Assembly (NCBI GenBank): GCA_044463125.1
Contig: JBIQMS010000003.1
Location: forward strand, 62,001-126,000
Reading direction: 5' to 3'
Length of the DNA: 64,000 nt
Origin: CAYMZZ01 sp044463125
Lineage (GTDB): Bacteria > Bacteroidota > Bacteroidia > Chitinophagales > Chitinophagaceae
The notes under the pieces are model-generated. The model searched no databases and was not told the origin of the DNA. It saw only the letters and a program-made list of their open reading frames with translations. This document shows positions 32,145 to 41,715 of the stretch, piece by piece; positions within the stretch are counted from its first letter, which is position 1, and the number at the start of each line of letters is the position of its first letter. A program made the translations under genes and the position numbers.

Positions 32145-35100
32145 ATGAAAAACGGGTTACCAAAAAAACAAAAGCCCGCTGCCGCCACACCTGATAAGAA
32201 ACCCAAACTTGCAGGAGGGCAGGGGCATTTGCATGAGCAGATCTTCATGCAACTCCCCGAACCCGTAATCCTAATCAATCAGCAACAGAAAATTCACCTG
32301 GCCAATGAAGGCGCATGCCGCTTGTTTGGATGGGGAAGAAAAGCCATAATAGATAAGCCGCTCAAAAAGCTGGTAGACCTCGATGGAAAAACCAGCTCTA
32401 AAATCAAAAAAAAGACAAAAGAAGAAGATGTTCTGCTAAGGGGCTGGAAAAAAAACGGGAAATGCTTTTTCTTTAAAAGAACCCTTAGCCCGGGTATTGT
32501 TGTTGCCGGCAATACGTTTGACCTGTGGATCATCCGCGAGGAAAAGGAAGCGTTTTCCGTAGAGCGGAAATTGAACTGGCTGATAAACAATACGGAAGAA
32601 TCCTTTATTCTTCTCGATACGTCGCTCCGGATCATTACCTACAATCAGCGCTTTTCCACTCTGTACAAGCAATATTTTGGAATTGAAGTGGAGAGGGGAC
32701 GTCATATACTTGATTATGCGCAGCAGTCACGCAAAAAACAATTGAATCAATTGTATGCGCAGGTTTTGAAAGGAAATAGCCAGCGTTCGGAAGTTGTTAT
32801 CGATCACCCCAGGGAAGGGAGGCTTTATTTTTCCCTGCTATACCACCCTGCGCGGGATGAGAACCGGGAATTGATTGGTGTATTTGTAACAGCCAGCAAC
32901 GATACGCAGCGAAGAAGGGCGGAGGAAAAAGAACAACTCGCCAATCGCTTGTTGAAAGAAACATTGCATTCGCTCAACGAGCGTGTAAAGGAGCAGGCCT
33001 GCCTGCACCAAATATCCAGTCTCGGCAATCAAAGTAACAGTATAGAAGCTTTGCTGGAGGAAGCCGTCAGGTTGATTCCCGATGGTCTGCAATATCCTGA
33101 AATAACGGAAGTGCGGATAGATTTTGCGGACAAGCGATATTCGACTCCCGGGTTTAAGAAAAGCAAGTACACATTAAGCGCTACTGCCCAAATTTGGGGA
33201 CAGCGCCCGCTGGATCTCACAATTGTGTATCGGACTGCCAAACCAATTCCCGAACCCGTTTTTCTGGTAGAAGAACATCGGCTGGCTGAGGCCATAGCCG
33301 GTCATCTTCGCCTGAAGATAGAACAGATACTGGTACAGCAGCAGGTGGAGACCAGCCGCGAGCAATTGCGGAAGATCATGGATTCTTCGCTTGATATGAT
33401 TTGTACAATGGATGCCAATGGTGTTTGGCTTAAGGTGAGCGGGGCTTGTAAAAAACTGCTCGACTATGAGCCAGGCGAAATGGAGGGAAAGCATTTTGAG
33501 TACTTTCTCTATAAAGAAGATATAGGCAAAACCGTGGAAGCCGCTGCCATCATCCGGCAGGGACAGGATATGACGAATTTTGAGAATCATTATGTCCACA
33601 AAAACGGGCAGTTGATTCCCTTAATATGGAGTGCGCGCTGGGACGAGAAAGATCAGGTGTACTATACCGTTGCCCGCGATGGCACTGCCAGTAAGGCGGT
33701 GAAAAAAGCCATGGCGGATGAAAGACTTCGGTATATCGAACTCTTCCGCAATGCGCCTGATTTTATTTGTATTCTTCATTTGCAGGATTGGTTGGTGGAA
33801 TTCACCAATCCCTTATTCGATAACCTGGTGCGACGTGGAAAGGTTTTGGGCAAATCACTATTTGAACTCTTGGACTTTCATGAAGCGCAAACGAAGCTCA
33901 CGAAAGGTTTGCAACATGTAGCCAAAACCGGCGAAGTTTTTATTATGCGCGACCTGAAAGTTCGGCCGGCGCTTCGTAAAGATGAAGAGAATCGCTTTGT
34001 GAATATCGTGGCGCAGCCCTATAGAAGTCCCGACAACCAGGTTATTGGCGTTATCGTTTACGGCACCGACATCACCCCTCAGATGGAAGCCCGTCAGCAA
34101 TTGCTTGATAGTGAGCAAAACTATCGCAACCTCTTCATGGAGAATCCATATCCCATGTGGCTGATTGAGCCTGGAACTTTCCGGTTTATTGAAGTGAATA
34201 AAGAAGCCATACGACGATATGGGTATAGCCGGCGTGAATTCTTAAAGATGACTTTGCGGGATATGAAACCAGAGGAAGAAAATGCAATACTCGACAAGCT
34301 ACCCTGGCAACAAGAAAGGGGTTCCGAAGTGTTCAGAGGCATTTCCCGACATATCACAAAATCGGGAGCGCTGATTTATGCAGATGTCAATTCTCACATC
34401 ATAAGTTATTCCGGTCGTAATGTTATTCTTGCATCCGCTTCCGATATTACCGATCAACTTGAAGCAGAACAATCCTTACGTCGTATCCAGGCTAATCAGG
34501 AAGCCCTGATCAATAGTACCGATGACCTGGTGTGGAGCGTGGACCCCGACTACAGACTGATTGCCGCCAATAGTGCCTTTGTGGAAAGCCTGAAGCAGTC
34601 GACTGGAATGGAGTTGAAACCCGGCGATAACCTTTTGCTATTTGGGAATTTCCCGAACGATTTTATTCATCTATGGAAGATGCAATACGATCGTTGCCTC
34701 GGTGGCGAAGCTTTTGAATCAGAAATTCATACTCCCGCAGGACCAAACTATCCGGAAACCTGGACCCAGATTCGCTTCAATCCCATATACGGCACAGAAG
34801 GGATCATTGGTGTTGCCTGCTTTTCGCGTGATGTTACCGAGTCCAAGAAAACAGAGCAACGCATTCTTTCCATCAATCAAAAACTGGAAACTGCACAGCA
34901 GATCGCACGCCTGGGTTACTGGGAACTTGATGTACTGAACCAAAAGCTGTTTTGGACAAAGCAGGTTTATTCTATCTGGGGAGTGGACCCTGAAAAGACA
35001 GAGACGAGTTATGAATTCTTCATTAAGTCAATTCATCCTGATGACCTCGAAGAGTTTTATGCAAGGCAGAAGGAAGCCTGGATACCCGGGGGTAAACTGG

Positions 35101-38100
35101 ATTTTGAACACCGCATTATTTTGCCCGACGGTAGCACACGCTTTGTGCATGAAAAAGGAGAAATTATCCGTAACGAAGCGGGTGAACCCATTCGTTTGGA
35201 AGGCACCGTACAGGATATAACCGAGCGTAAACTGGCATTGAGCCGTCTCGAAGAGTCAGAGGAGCAGTACCGCTATCTTTTCATGAAGAGCCCCATGCCA
35301 AAGTGGATCTATGAGTTGGATAGTCTGAAAATTCTCGAAGTAAACGAAGCCGCCATCAAAAAGTACGGCTATTCGCGCGAACAGTTTTTATCAATGACCA
35401 TTAAGGATATCAGGCCTGTGGAGGATGTGGGGCGCCTGATTGACATTAATAAAAATATCACTCCCGGAACCACCATTCACTTTGGACAATGGCGGCATCG
35501 TAAAGCAAATGGCGAACTATTGCATGTGGAAGTATCGGGACATATGACCACCCACCAGGGAAGGGAGGTGATGATGGTTGTGTCGATGGACGTAACCGAG
35601 CGCGTGAAAGCCACCGAGCAATTGGCCCAAAGCAACGAGCGCTTTGAATATGTAGCAAAAGCCACTTTCGATGCCATCTGGGACTGGAACCTGCAAACGG
35701 ACCACCTGTACTGGGGCGATGGATTTGAGACCTTATTTGGCTATACCCTCGAAAGTAATGATGTAGACATTAATTCCTGGTCAGATCATATTCACCCCGA
35801 CGACCGGGAAATGGTAATTGCCGATGTAACCCGATTTATAGGAGAAACGAAGGAATCGCTCTGGACCATGGAATACCGGTTTCAGCGTGCGAATGGAACC
35901 TATGCCTACGTAATTGACAAAGGACTGGTGATAAGGGATGAGCAGGGCAGGGGCTTGCGGATGATTGGCGCTTTATCGGATGTGTCGAGGTTGAAAGAAA
36001 TTGAGTTGCGGCTGGCCAGTGAAAGGAATTTGCTGCGTATTCTGGTAGATACCCTGCCCGATTATGTGTATGTGAAAGATGCCCAGGCCCGGCATATATT
36101 GAATAATAAGAAAATGCTTCAGTTGCTGGGCGCAACCACTGAGGAAGAAACGATTGGTAAGCGATTGGATGAGTTGATGCCTGCCGATCTTGCGCAAATC
36201 TATCTTGTAGATGATTGGGAAGTGCTCCAAACAAGGGAGCCCATTTACAACAAGCTGGAGCCGCTGATATTGCCGAATGGCGAAAGAAGATGGTTGTCAA
36301 CCTCCAAAATTCCGGTTCTTGACTCAAACGGATCAGTCAGCGCTATTGTAGGAATTAGCCGTGATATTACGGAGACACGCGAAGTACAGCATGAGCGCGA
36401 ACTGGCCCTTAGGATCAACCAGGCATTTGCCGAAAACGAATCGTTGGAGAATAGTTTGTTGAGCATGCTCGAGGAATGTTGCCAGCATTTCCGTCAGGAT
36501 TTGGCGGAGGTATGGGTGGTAAACAGCGACAGAAATCTCATAAGGCTGAGCGCTATCTACTCCATCACGAATCAGGTAGTCGATAATGATGCGGGTATCG
36601 CTTTTGTGAAGGGTGAAGGTTTGCCCGGCTGGGCATGGGAAAACGAACAACCGCTTTACATCAGCGAGTTGCAGCAGGATGATGCCTATAAGCGTAAAAA
36701 CTTTGCTCATGCCAACCAGTTGCGGCGAGCTACAGCCATACCGGTGCATTTCAATCGTCAGGTAATCGCCGTGCTGGTTTTTTATGAATCGAATCTAAAC
36801 AAAACAGCCGCTGCTCCCATTTTGATGGGTAAGCGCCTGCTGGCACAAATTGCAGGTGATATACAAAGGAAGAAATCGGAATCCGAGCTTAACCGCTTTT
36901 TCACCTACGCCCCTGAATTGCTTTGTGTAGCGGGTCCCGATGGCTATTTCAAAAAAGTAAACCCTGCCTTCACCCGACTACTGGGTTATTCGGAAGAGGA
37001 GATGTTGTCTCGTCCCTTTACTGATTTTGTGCATCCTGATGATTTGAGCAACACCCTCAATGAAATCAAGGATGCGACAAGCACCCGGGTCTCCTATTCC
37101 TTTGTTAATCGTTATCGTACAAAAGATGGCAACTGGAAATGGATTTCCTGGAGTAGTTCCACGCCCATTACCGCCGATGGACTGGCATTTGGCTATGGAA
37201 AGGATATTACAGAGCTTAAGCAGGCAGAGACCAGCCTGCTATTGTATAAGAAGGTGATCGAAATGTCGCGCGATGGAATCGGCATTATTAATATCGTTAA
37301 CGGCGAAGTCTATACGAATAAGTCGTTTAATGAACTGATCCAGTTAAACGAAGGCGAGATTAAGGGAATGGAAGATGCCATTGATCTGTATGAAGACAAA
37401 GAGCAGGCGCGAGCGATGTTTCAAACCCTGGGTTCTGGCAAATACTGGAATGGCGATGTGCAGTTGCGAAGTCGTACAGGTGAGCTGATTGATTTTTATC
37501 TGAGCGCCGGCCCTGTGATGGATGAGCAAGGGAAACAAATTGCGTTATTTGGTGTGCATACCGATATCCGGGAGCGGAAAAAGCTGGAGCGCCGTCTGCT
37601 GGACTACAATTCGAGGATTACCAATATTTTGGAAAGTATCACCGATGGCTTCTTTTCGGTGGATCACGAATGGAAGGTTACTTACTGGAACAGGGAAGCC
37701 GAGCGTTTGCTGCAACGCAAGCGTGCGGAAATGCTGGGCCAGAACCTCTGGAATAAATTTGCAGATGCCATGAGCCTGCAGTTTTATTCTGAGTATCATA
37801 GAGCAGTGTCGGAAAAAACATCCGTTCACTTCGAAGAATTTTTTCCGCCATTGGATGTTTGGTTAGAAGTGAGCGCCTATCCTTCCCAGGATGGTCTTTC
37901 TGTGTATTTTAAGGACATTACCGAACGAAAAAAGGCCGATGAAGCTATCCGCCTCAGCAATGAGCGATATGACCTGGTAGCCCGCGCCACCAGCGATGCA
38001 ATTTGGGACTGGGACCTGGTAACGGGTAGAACCGTAAGAACCGGTGATGGATTTACGGCATTGTTTGGATATGATAAGGAAGATGCCAACAATGATCCCG

Positions 38101-39449
38101 GGTTTTGGTCCAAACGAGTACATCCTGAAGACTTACCGCGGGTACAGGCTTCCCATGCGCAAGTGTTTAGTGACCCCGAAGCAATTTTCTGGGAAGAAGA
38201 GTACCGCTTTTTGAAGTCAAACGGAATGTATGCCTGGGTATATGATAAAGGAACTATTATCCGCAATGGGCAGGGTGAAGCCATTCGAATGATTGGTGCC
38301 ACCCAGGATATTACCCAGCAAAAAGAACAGGTAAACGAAATCATCCGGATTCAGCAAAACCTCGATACGCTGATCAATAGTACTTCTGATCTTATATGGT
38401 CGGTGGATGGCGATATGCGCATCATATCGGCTAATCGGGCGTTTTGTGATTCCATCGCGCAATTAACGGGCAAGCAGGTGGTGGAAGGTATGCTCTTGTA
38501 CGATGAAAGCTTTCCGCAGGAAGTGAGCGAGTTCTGGCATCAGCGTTATCAAAAAGCTTTGTCGGGCGAAGGATTCAGTGTGGAAGATGCCTTCATTTAT
38601 CCGGGAAAGGAGGAAAAACAACATGCAATCATCACTTTCACGCCTATATTTGATAAGGTAGGAGATGTGCGCGGTGTAGCCTGTTTTGCCAAAAATGTAA
38701 CCGCCATTAAGCAGAGCGCGGAGCAATTGGAAGAATTGAACAGGCAATTGCTGCGTAAAACGGAAGAACTGGCCGCATCGAATGTGGAGCTGGAACGCTT
38801 TGCCTACGTGGCATCGCATGATCTGCAGGAGCCCCTGCGCATGGTGAGCAGCTTTTTGCAATTACTGAAAAAGAAATACAATACCCAACTCGATGAAACT
38901 GGCCAGGGCTATATCGATTTTGCTGTTGATGGCGCCGAACGAATGAAACGTTTAATTAAAGACCTGCTCGATTATAGCCGTCTCGATTCAAAAGAAGATG
39001 ACCTGGACGATACTGATATGAACCAGGTGGTGCAGGAAGTAATCTATACGCTGGGTGAACGCATACAAAAGCAGAACGCGGTGGTGGACACAGGCCCTCT
39101 GCCTGTATTACCTAAAACGCATCGTACCCAGCTTTTCCAGCTCATGCAAAACCTGATCAGCAATGGATTGAAATATAATAGAACTGAACAGCCAACGGTA
39201 AGCGTACATGCCCTGGAACAGGCCGATCACTGGCTATTTGAAGTGCGGGATAATGGCATTGGCATCGATCCCAAGTATTTCGATAAGATATTCGTGATCT
39301 TTCAACGCTTGCATAACCGCACGCAATACTCGGGTACCGGTATTGGCCTGGCCGTCTGCAAGAAAATTGTGGAGCGCGCGGGTGGAATGATCTGGGTGAA
39401 ATCCGTCCCTGATAGTGGAAGCAGCTTTTACTTTACTATCCCCAAATGA
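32145..39449 (+). CDS. Giant soluble multi-PAS sensor histidine kinase (2434 aa)
   Basis: About 15 PAS domains and two GAF-like domains precede one HisKA-HATPase core. PAS domains start near residues 33, 142, 407, 528, 659, 784, 921, 1041, 1165, 1295, 1584, 1704, 1824, 1940 and 2072; GAF-like regions are near 287-390 and 1420-1575. The core has H-box VASHDLQEPLRMVSSF (about 2220) and ends GTGIGLAVCKKIVER, FYFTIPK. No membrane segment or receiver. Internal copies are visible: PAS 5/8 (NYRNLFMENPYP vs QYRYLFMKSPMP), 6/15 (INSTDDLVWSVD vs INSTSDLIWSVD) and 9/14 (AIWDWN vs AIWDWD). It heads an operon with the next kinase, 9 bases on. Ligands cannot be predicted. Confidence 0.93.
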   Translation: MKNGLPKKQKPAAATPDKKPKLAGGQGHLHEQIFMQLPEPVILINQQQKIHLANEGACRLFGWGRKAIIDKPLKKLVDLDGKTSSKIKKKTKEEDVLLRGWKKNGKCFFFKRTLSPGIVVAGNTFDLWIIREEKEAFSVERKLNWLINNTEESFILLDTSLRIITYNQRFSTLYKQYFGIEVERGRHILDYAQQSRKKQLNQLYAQVLKGNSQRSEVVIDHPREGRLYFSLLYHPARDENRELIGVFVTASNDTQRRRAEEKEQLANRLLKETLHSLNERVKEQACLHQISSLGNQSNSIEALLEEAVRLIPDGLQYPEITEVRIDFADKRYSTPGFKKSKYTLSATAQIWGQRPLDLTIVYRTAKPIPEPVFLVEEHRLAEAIAGHLRLKIEQILVQQQVETSREQLRKIMDSSLDMICTMDANGVWLKVSGACKKLLDYEPGEMEGKHFEYFLYKEDIGKTVEAAAIIRQGQDMTNFENHYVHKNGQLIPLIWSARWDEKDQVYYTVARDGTASKAVKKAMADERLRYIELFRNAPDFICILHLQDWLVEFTNPLFDNLVRRGKVLGKSLFELLDFHEAQTKLTKGLQHVAKTGEVFIMRDLKVRPALRKDEENRFVNIVAQPYRSPDNQVIGVIVYGTDITPQMEARQQLLDSEQNYRNLFMENPYPMWLIEPGTFRFIEVNKEAIRRYGYSRREFLKMTLRDMKPEEENAILDKLPWQQERGSEVFRGISRHITKSGALIYADVNSHIISYSGRNVILASASDITDQLEAEQSLRRIQANQEALINSTDDLVWSVDPDYRLIAANSAFVESLKQSTGMELKPGDNLLLFGNFPNDFIHLWKMQYDRCLGGEAFESEIHTPAGPNYPETWTQIRFNPIYGTEGIIGVACFSRDVTESKKTEQRILSINQKLETAQQIARLGYWELDVLNQKLFWTKQVYSIWGVDPEKTETSYEFFIKSIHPDDLEEFYARQKEAWIPGGKLDFEHRIILPDGSTRFVHEKGEIIRNEAGEPIRLEGTVQDITERKLALSRLEESEEQYRYLFMKSPMPKWIYELDSLKILEVNEAAIKKYGYSREQFLSMTIKDIRPVEDVGRLIDINKNITPGTTIHFGQWRHRKANGELLHVEVSGHMTTHQGREVMMVVSMDVTERVKATEQLAQSNERFEYVAKATFDAIWDWNLQTDHLYWGDGFETLFGYTLESNDVDINSWSDHIHPDDREMVIADVTRFIGETKESLWTMEYRFQRANGTYAYVIDKGLVIRDEQGRGLRMIGALSDVSRLKEIELRLASERNLLRILVDTLPDYVYVKDAQARHILNNKKMLQLLGATTEEETIGKRLDELMPADLAQIYLVDDWEVLQTREPIYNKLEPLILPNGERRWLSTSKIPVLDSNGSVSAIVGISRDITETREVQHERELALRINQAFAENESLENSLLSMLEECCQHFRQDLAEVWVVNSDRNLIRLSAIYSITNQVVDNDAGIAFVKGEGLPGWAWENEQPLYISELQQDDAYKRKNFAHANQLRRATAIPVHFNRQVIAVLVFYESNLNKTAAAPILMGKRLLAQIAGDIQRKKSESELNRFFTYAPELLCVAGPDGYFKKVNPAFTRLLGYSEEEMLSRPFTDFVHPDDLSNTLNEIKDATSTRVSYSFVNRYRTKDGNWKWISWSSSTPITADGLAFGYGKDITELKQAETSLLLYKKVIEMSRDGIGIINIVNGEVYTNKSFNELIQLNEGEIKGMEDAIDLYEDKEQARAMFQTLGSGKYWNGDVQLRSRTGELIDFYLSAGPVMDEQGKQIALFGVHTDIRERKKLERRLLDYNSRITNILESITDGFFSVDHEWKVTYWNREAERLLQRKRAEMLGQNLWNKFADAMSLQFYSEYHRAVSEKTSVHFEEFFPPLDVWLEVSAYPSQDGLSVYFKDITERKKADEAIRLSNERYDLVARATSDAIWDWDLVTGRTVRTGDGFTALFGYDKEDANNDPGFWSKRVHPEDLPRVQASHAQVFSDPEAIFWEEEYRFLKSNGMYAWVYDKGTIIRNGQGEAIRMIGATQDITQQKEQVNEIIRIQQNLDTLINSTSDLIWSVDGDMRIISANRAFCDSIAQLTGKQVVEGMLLYDESFPQEVSEFWHQRYQKALSGEGFSVEDAFIYPGKEEKQHAIITFTPIFDKVGDVRGVACFAKNVTAIKQSAEQLEELNRQLLRKTEELAASNVELERFAYVASHDLQEPLRMVSSFLQLLKKKYNTQLDETGQGYIDFAVDGAERMKRLIKDLLDYSRLDSKEDDLDDTDMNQVVQEVIYTLGERIQKQNAVVDTGPLPVLPKTHRTQLFQLMQNLISNGLKYNRTEQPTVSVHALEQADHWLFEVRDNGIGIDPKYFDKIFVIFQRLHNRTQYSGTGIGLAVCKKIVERAGGMIWVKSVPDSGSSFYFTIPK

Positions 39450-39458
39450 AATTTGTAA

Positions 39459-41162
39459 ATGAAAGCGCCGGTATTTAAAGTTTATCTATATGTATCTATT
39501 GCCCTGCTTGTAATTACAGGGGGTATCTATTTGTATACCTATTTGATGCAACTTAAGGAACGTGATGCCATATTTAATTTGCAAAGTGCAATAAGTAATA
39601 CTTATCGAATACAGATACTTGAAACCAGCATTTCTGGCGAAGCGTTTCATTTTGCTTCCACGGGCCAGGAGCATAATCGCATTGCATACCAGGAAGAAAA
39701 AAACAGACTGCGTATAAACATGCAGCGCCTGTTGTCGCTTGAAATAGATCAGGAGCTAAATCAAAGTAGGGAGATCGCCCGGCAAAGACTGGAAGCCAAA
39801 ATAAGCCGCCTGGACAGCCTGATGAATCGACCTTTTTATGACAATGAAAAGTTATTAAGCAAGTATATCGGATCTTCGGAAAACGAAGAGGAGGACCTCA
39901 ATATTTCATTAACTCTAACGGTTCTGGAAGATAAACTAATGAATGCCCGCGAGCAGCGTATCGTTACTCTTAGCTGGCTTACAAAAGCCAACTTATTTGG
40001 ATTTTTGGCTGTGCTACTTATAGCGATCATACTGCTGATCTGGACCTGGTACAGCAACACCCGGCGTATGCGTATGGCTTACCAGTTGCAGCTACAACAA
40101 AAGGAACGTGAATTTGAAGTGGCTTTTACGCAAGCCCCCATTGGAAAAATATTTGTAGATCAAAAAGGCTATTGTACGCGGGTAAACCGCAGAATCTGCG
40201 AAATGCTGGGCTATGATGCAAATACCCTGGAAAAGAAAAGGCTGGCCGATCTTTCCCCTGCACGCGAATATGAAGAAGACCTACGCCTGATTGCGCAGCT
40301 AATGCAAAAGCAGGAAAAATTTAATGAACGGGAGAAGGAAATGCTTACGGCCAGTGGCCAGGCTATTTGGGTGAAGCAGTCTATGGCCTTTGTGAGTCAT
40401 GAGGATGGAACGCCACAACAGCTCATCATACAACTGAAAGATATAACCCGGGAAAAAGAAAGCCGACGAAAGCTGGAAGAGTCGAATGTGGAGCTGGAAC
40501 AGTTTGCCTATATGGCTTCGCATGACTTGAAGGAACCCATTCGTATGATTGACGGATTTATGAAACTTTTGGAAAAAAACTATGGCGACCGCCTTGACGA
40601 TACGGCACGCAAGTATGTGCATTTTGCCGCAGATGGGGCAAAGCGTATGAATCAGTTGGTAGATGATTTGCTGCTGTATTCAAGGGCTACCCGGCAAAGT
40701 GGAGAGCCAGAGGATGTGGAGCTTCAGGAAATCATGGAGGAGATTTCCAAAAACTATCAACCCCAGTTGGATAAGGGTAGCATGGATCTGCATTGGCATG
40801 ATCTACCCCAGGTTAGATTGCCAAAGGCCGCTATCCGCACTGTGCTCATCAACCTGGTATCGAACGCCATCAAGTACCAGGCTCCCGGCGGCAAGCCACA
40901 AGTAATGGTAAAGGCGGATCGGGTTCCCGGATTCTGGCGTATAAGTGTTGTCGATAACGGCATCGGCATCAAGTCGGATTTTTTTGATAAGATATTTATC
41001 ATATTCAAGCGCCTGCATGGGAAAGGTGAATATGAGGGTTCTGGAATAGGACTGGCTACCTGTAAGCGACTGGTAGAAAAATGGGGTGGCCGCATATCAG
41101 TGAGCTCTGTAGAAGGCGAAGGATCCAGTTTTTCTTTTACAATTCCTGCAGAACCTGGCTAA
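39459..41162 (+). CDS. Membrane PAS sensor histidine kinase (CHASE3-like)
   Basis: 567 residues: membrane segment 1 (about 8-27), a helical periplasmic domain (28-170) resembling CHASE3, membrane segment 2 (about 176-200), one PAS (about 215-330; FTQAPIGKIFVDQKG), then HisKA with H-box MASHDLKEPIRMIDGF and HATPase ending GSGIGLATCKRLVEKWGG. The core is closely related to that of the upstream giant kinase, so the pair probably share a recent ancestor. It follows the giant kinase within 9 bases and is likely co-transcribed. Confidence 0.92.
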   Translation: MKAPVFKVYLYVSIALLVITGGIYLYTYLMQLKERDAIFNLQSAISNTYRIQILETSISGEAFHFASTGQEHNRIAYQEEKNRLRINMQRLLSLEIDQELNQSREIARQRLEAKISRLDSLMNRPFYDNEKLLSKYIGSSENEEEDLNISLTLTVLEDKLMNAREQRIVTLSWLTKANLFGFLAVLLIAIILLIWTWYSNTRRMRMAYQLQLQQKEREFEVAFTQAPIGKIFVDQKGYCTRVNRRICEMLGYDANTLEKKRLADLSPAREYEEDLRLIAQLMQKQEKFNEREKEMLTASGQAIWVKQSMAFVSHEDGTPQQLIIQLKDITREKESRRKLEESNVELEQFAYMASHDLKEPIRMIDGFMKLLEKNYGDRLDDTARKYVHFAADGAKRMNQLVDDLLLYSRATRQSGEPEDVELQEIMEEISKNYQPQLDKGSMDLHWHDLPQVRLPKAAIRTVLINLVSNAIKYQAPGGKPQVMVKADRVPGFWRISVVDNGIGIKSDFFDKIFIIFKRLHGKGEYEGSGIGLATCKRLVEKWGGRISVSSVEGEGSSFSFTIPAEPG

Positions 41163-41282
41163 TCTGGATAAAATTGATTTAACTTGTAATATTTGCCCGA
41201 AAAACCCTTCAATCGCAACGGGAATACATTAAAAATAGCCTGCCTTATCCTTCTGAATATTGCTAATTAACCGAAAATCAAT

Positions 41283-41714
41283 ATGGATCCGGTTCACATT
41301 TTATTGGTAGAAGACAATGAGGGTGATATCATACTCACCCTTGAAGCGTTCAATGACGTGAAGCTGAAAAATACCGTAAGCGTGGTACGCGATGGGGAGG
41401 AAGCCGTGCAATACCTTAACAGAGAAGGTGCCTTTCAGGATGCCATAGCCCCGGATTTTATTTTACTCGACATAAACCTGCCCAGAATGGATGGGAAGGA
41501 AGTGCTGGCTTATATTAAGAACCATGATCGTTTCAAAACCATTCCGGTCGTGATGCTGACTACTTCGTCCTCAGAAAAAGACATTAAAGACTCTTACAAT
41601 GCCTTTGCCAACTGCTATATTACCAAGCCGGTGGATTTTGAAAAGTTCATCCAGGTAATTCGCTCTATTGAAGAATTCTGGATTAGTATAGTACAACTAC
41701 CCGTAAAAAAATAG
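41283..41714 (+). CDS. Single-domain response regulator (Rcp1-like)
   Basis: 143 residues, receiver only: HILLVEDNEGDIILTLEAFN, phosphoacceptor in FILLDINLPRMDGKEVLAYI, VVMLTTSSSEKDIKDSYNAF and ITKPVDFEKFIQVI. This is the Rcp1/CheY-like type that usually serves PAS or phytochrome-like kinases and has no output domain. It lies between two kinases and ends one base before the next gene, so it likely takes phosphate from one of them. Confidence 0.92.
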   Translation: MDPVHILLVEDNEGDIILTLEAFNDVKLKNTVSVVRDGEEAVQYLNREGAFQDAIAPDFILLDINLPRMDGKEVLAYIKNHDRFKTIPVVMLTTSSSEKDIKDSYNAFANCYITKPVDFEKFIQVIRSIEEFWISIVQLPVKK

Positions 41715-41715
41715 T

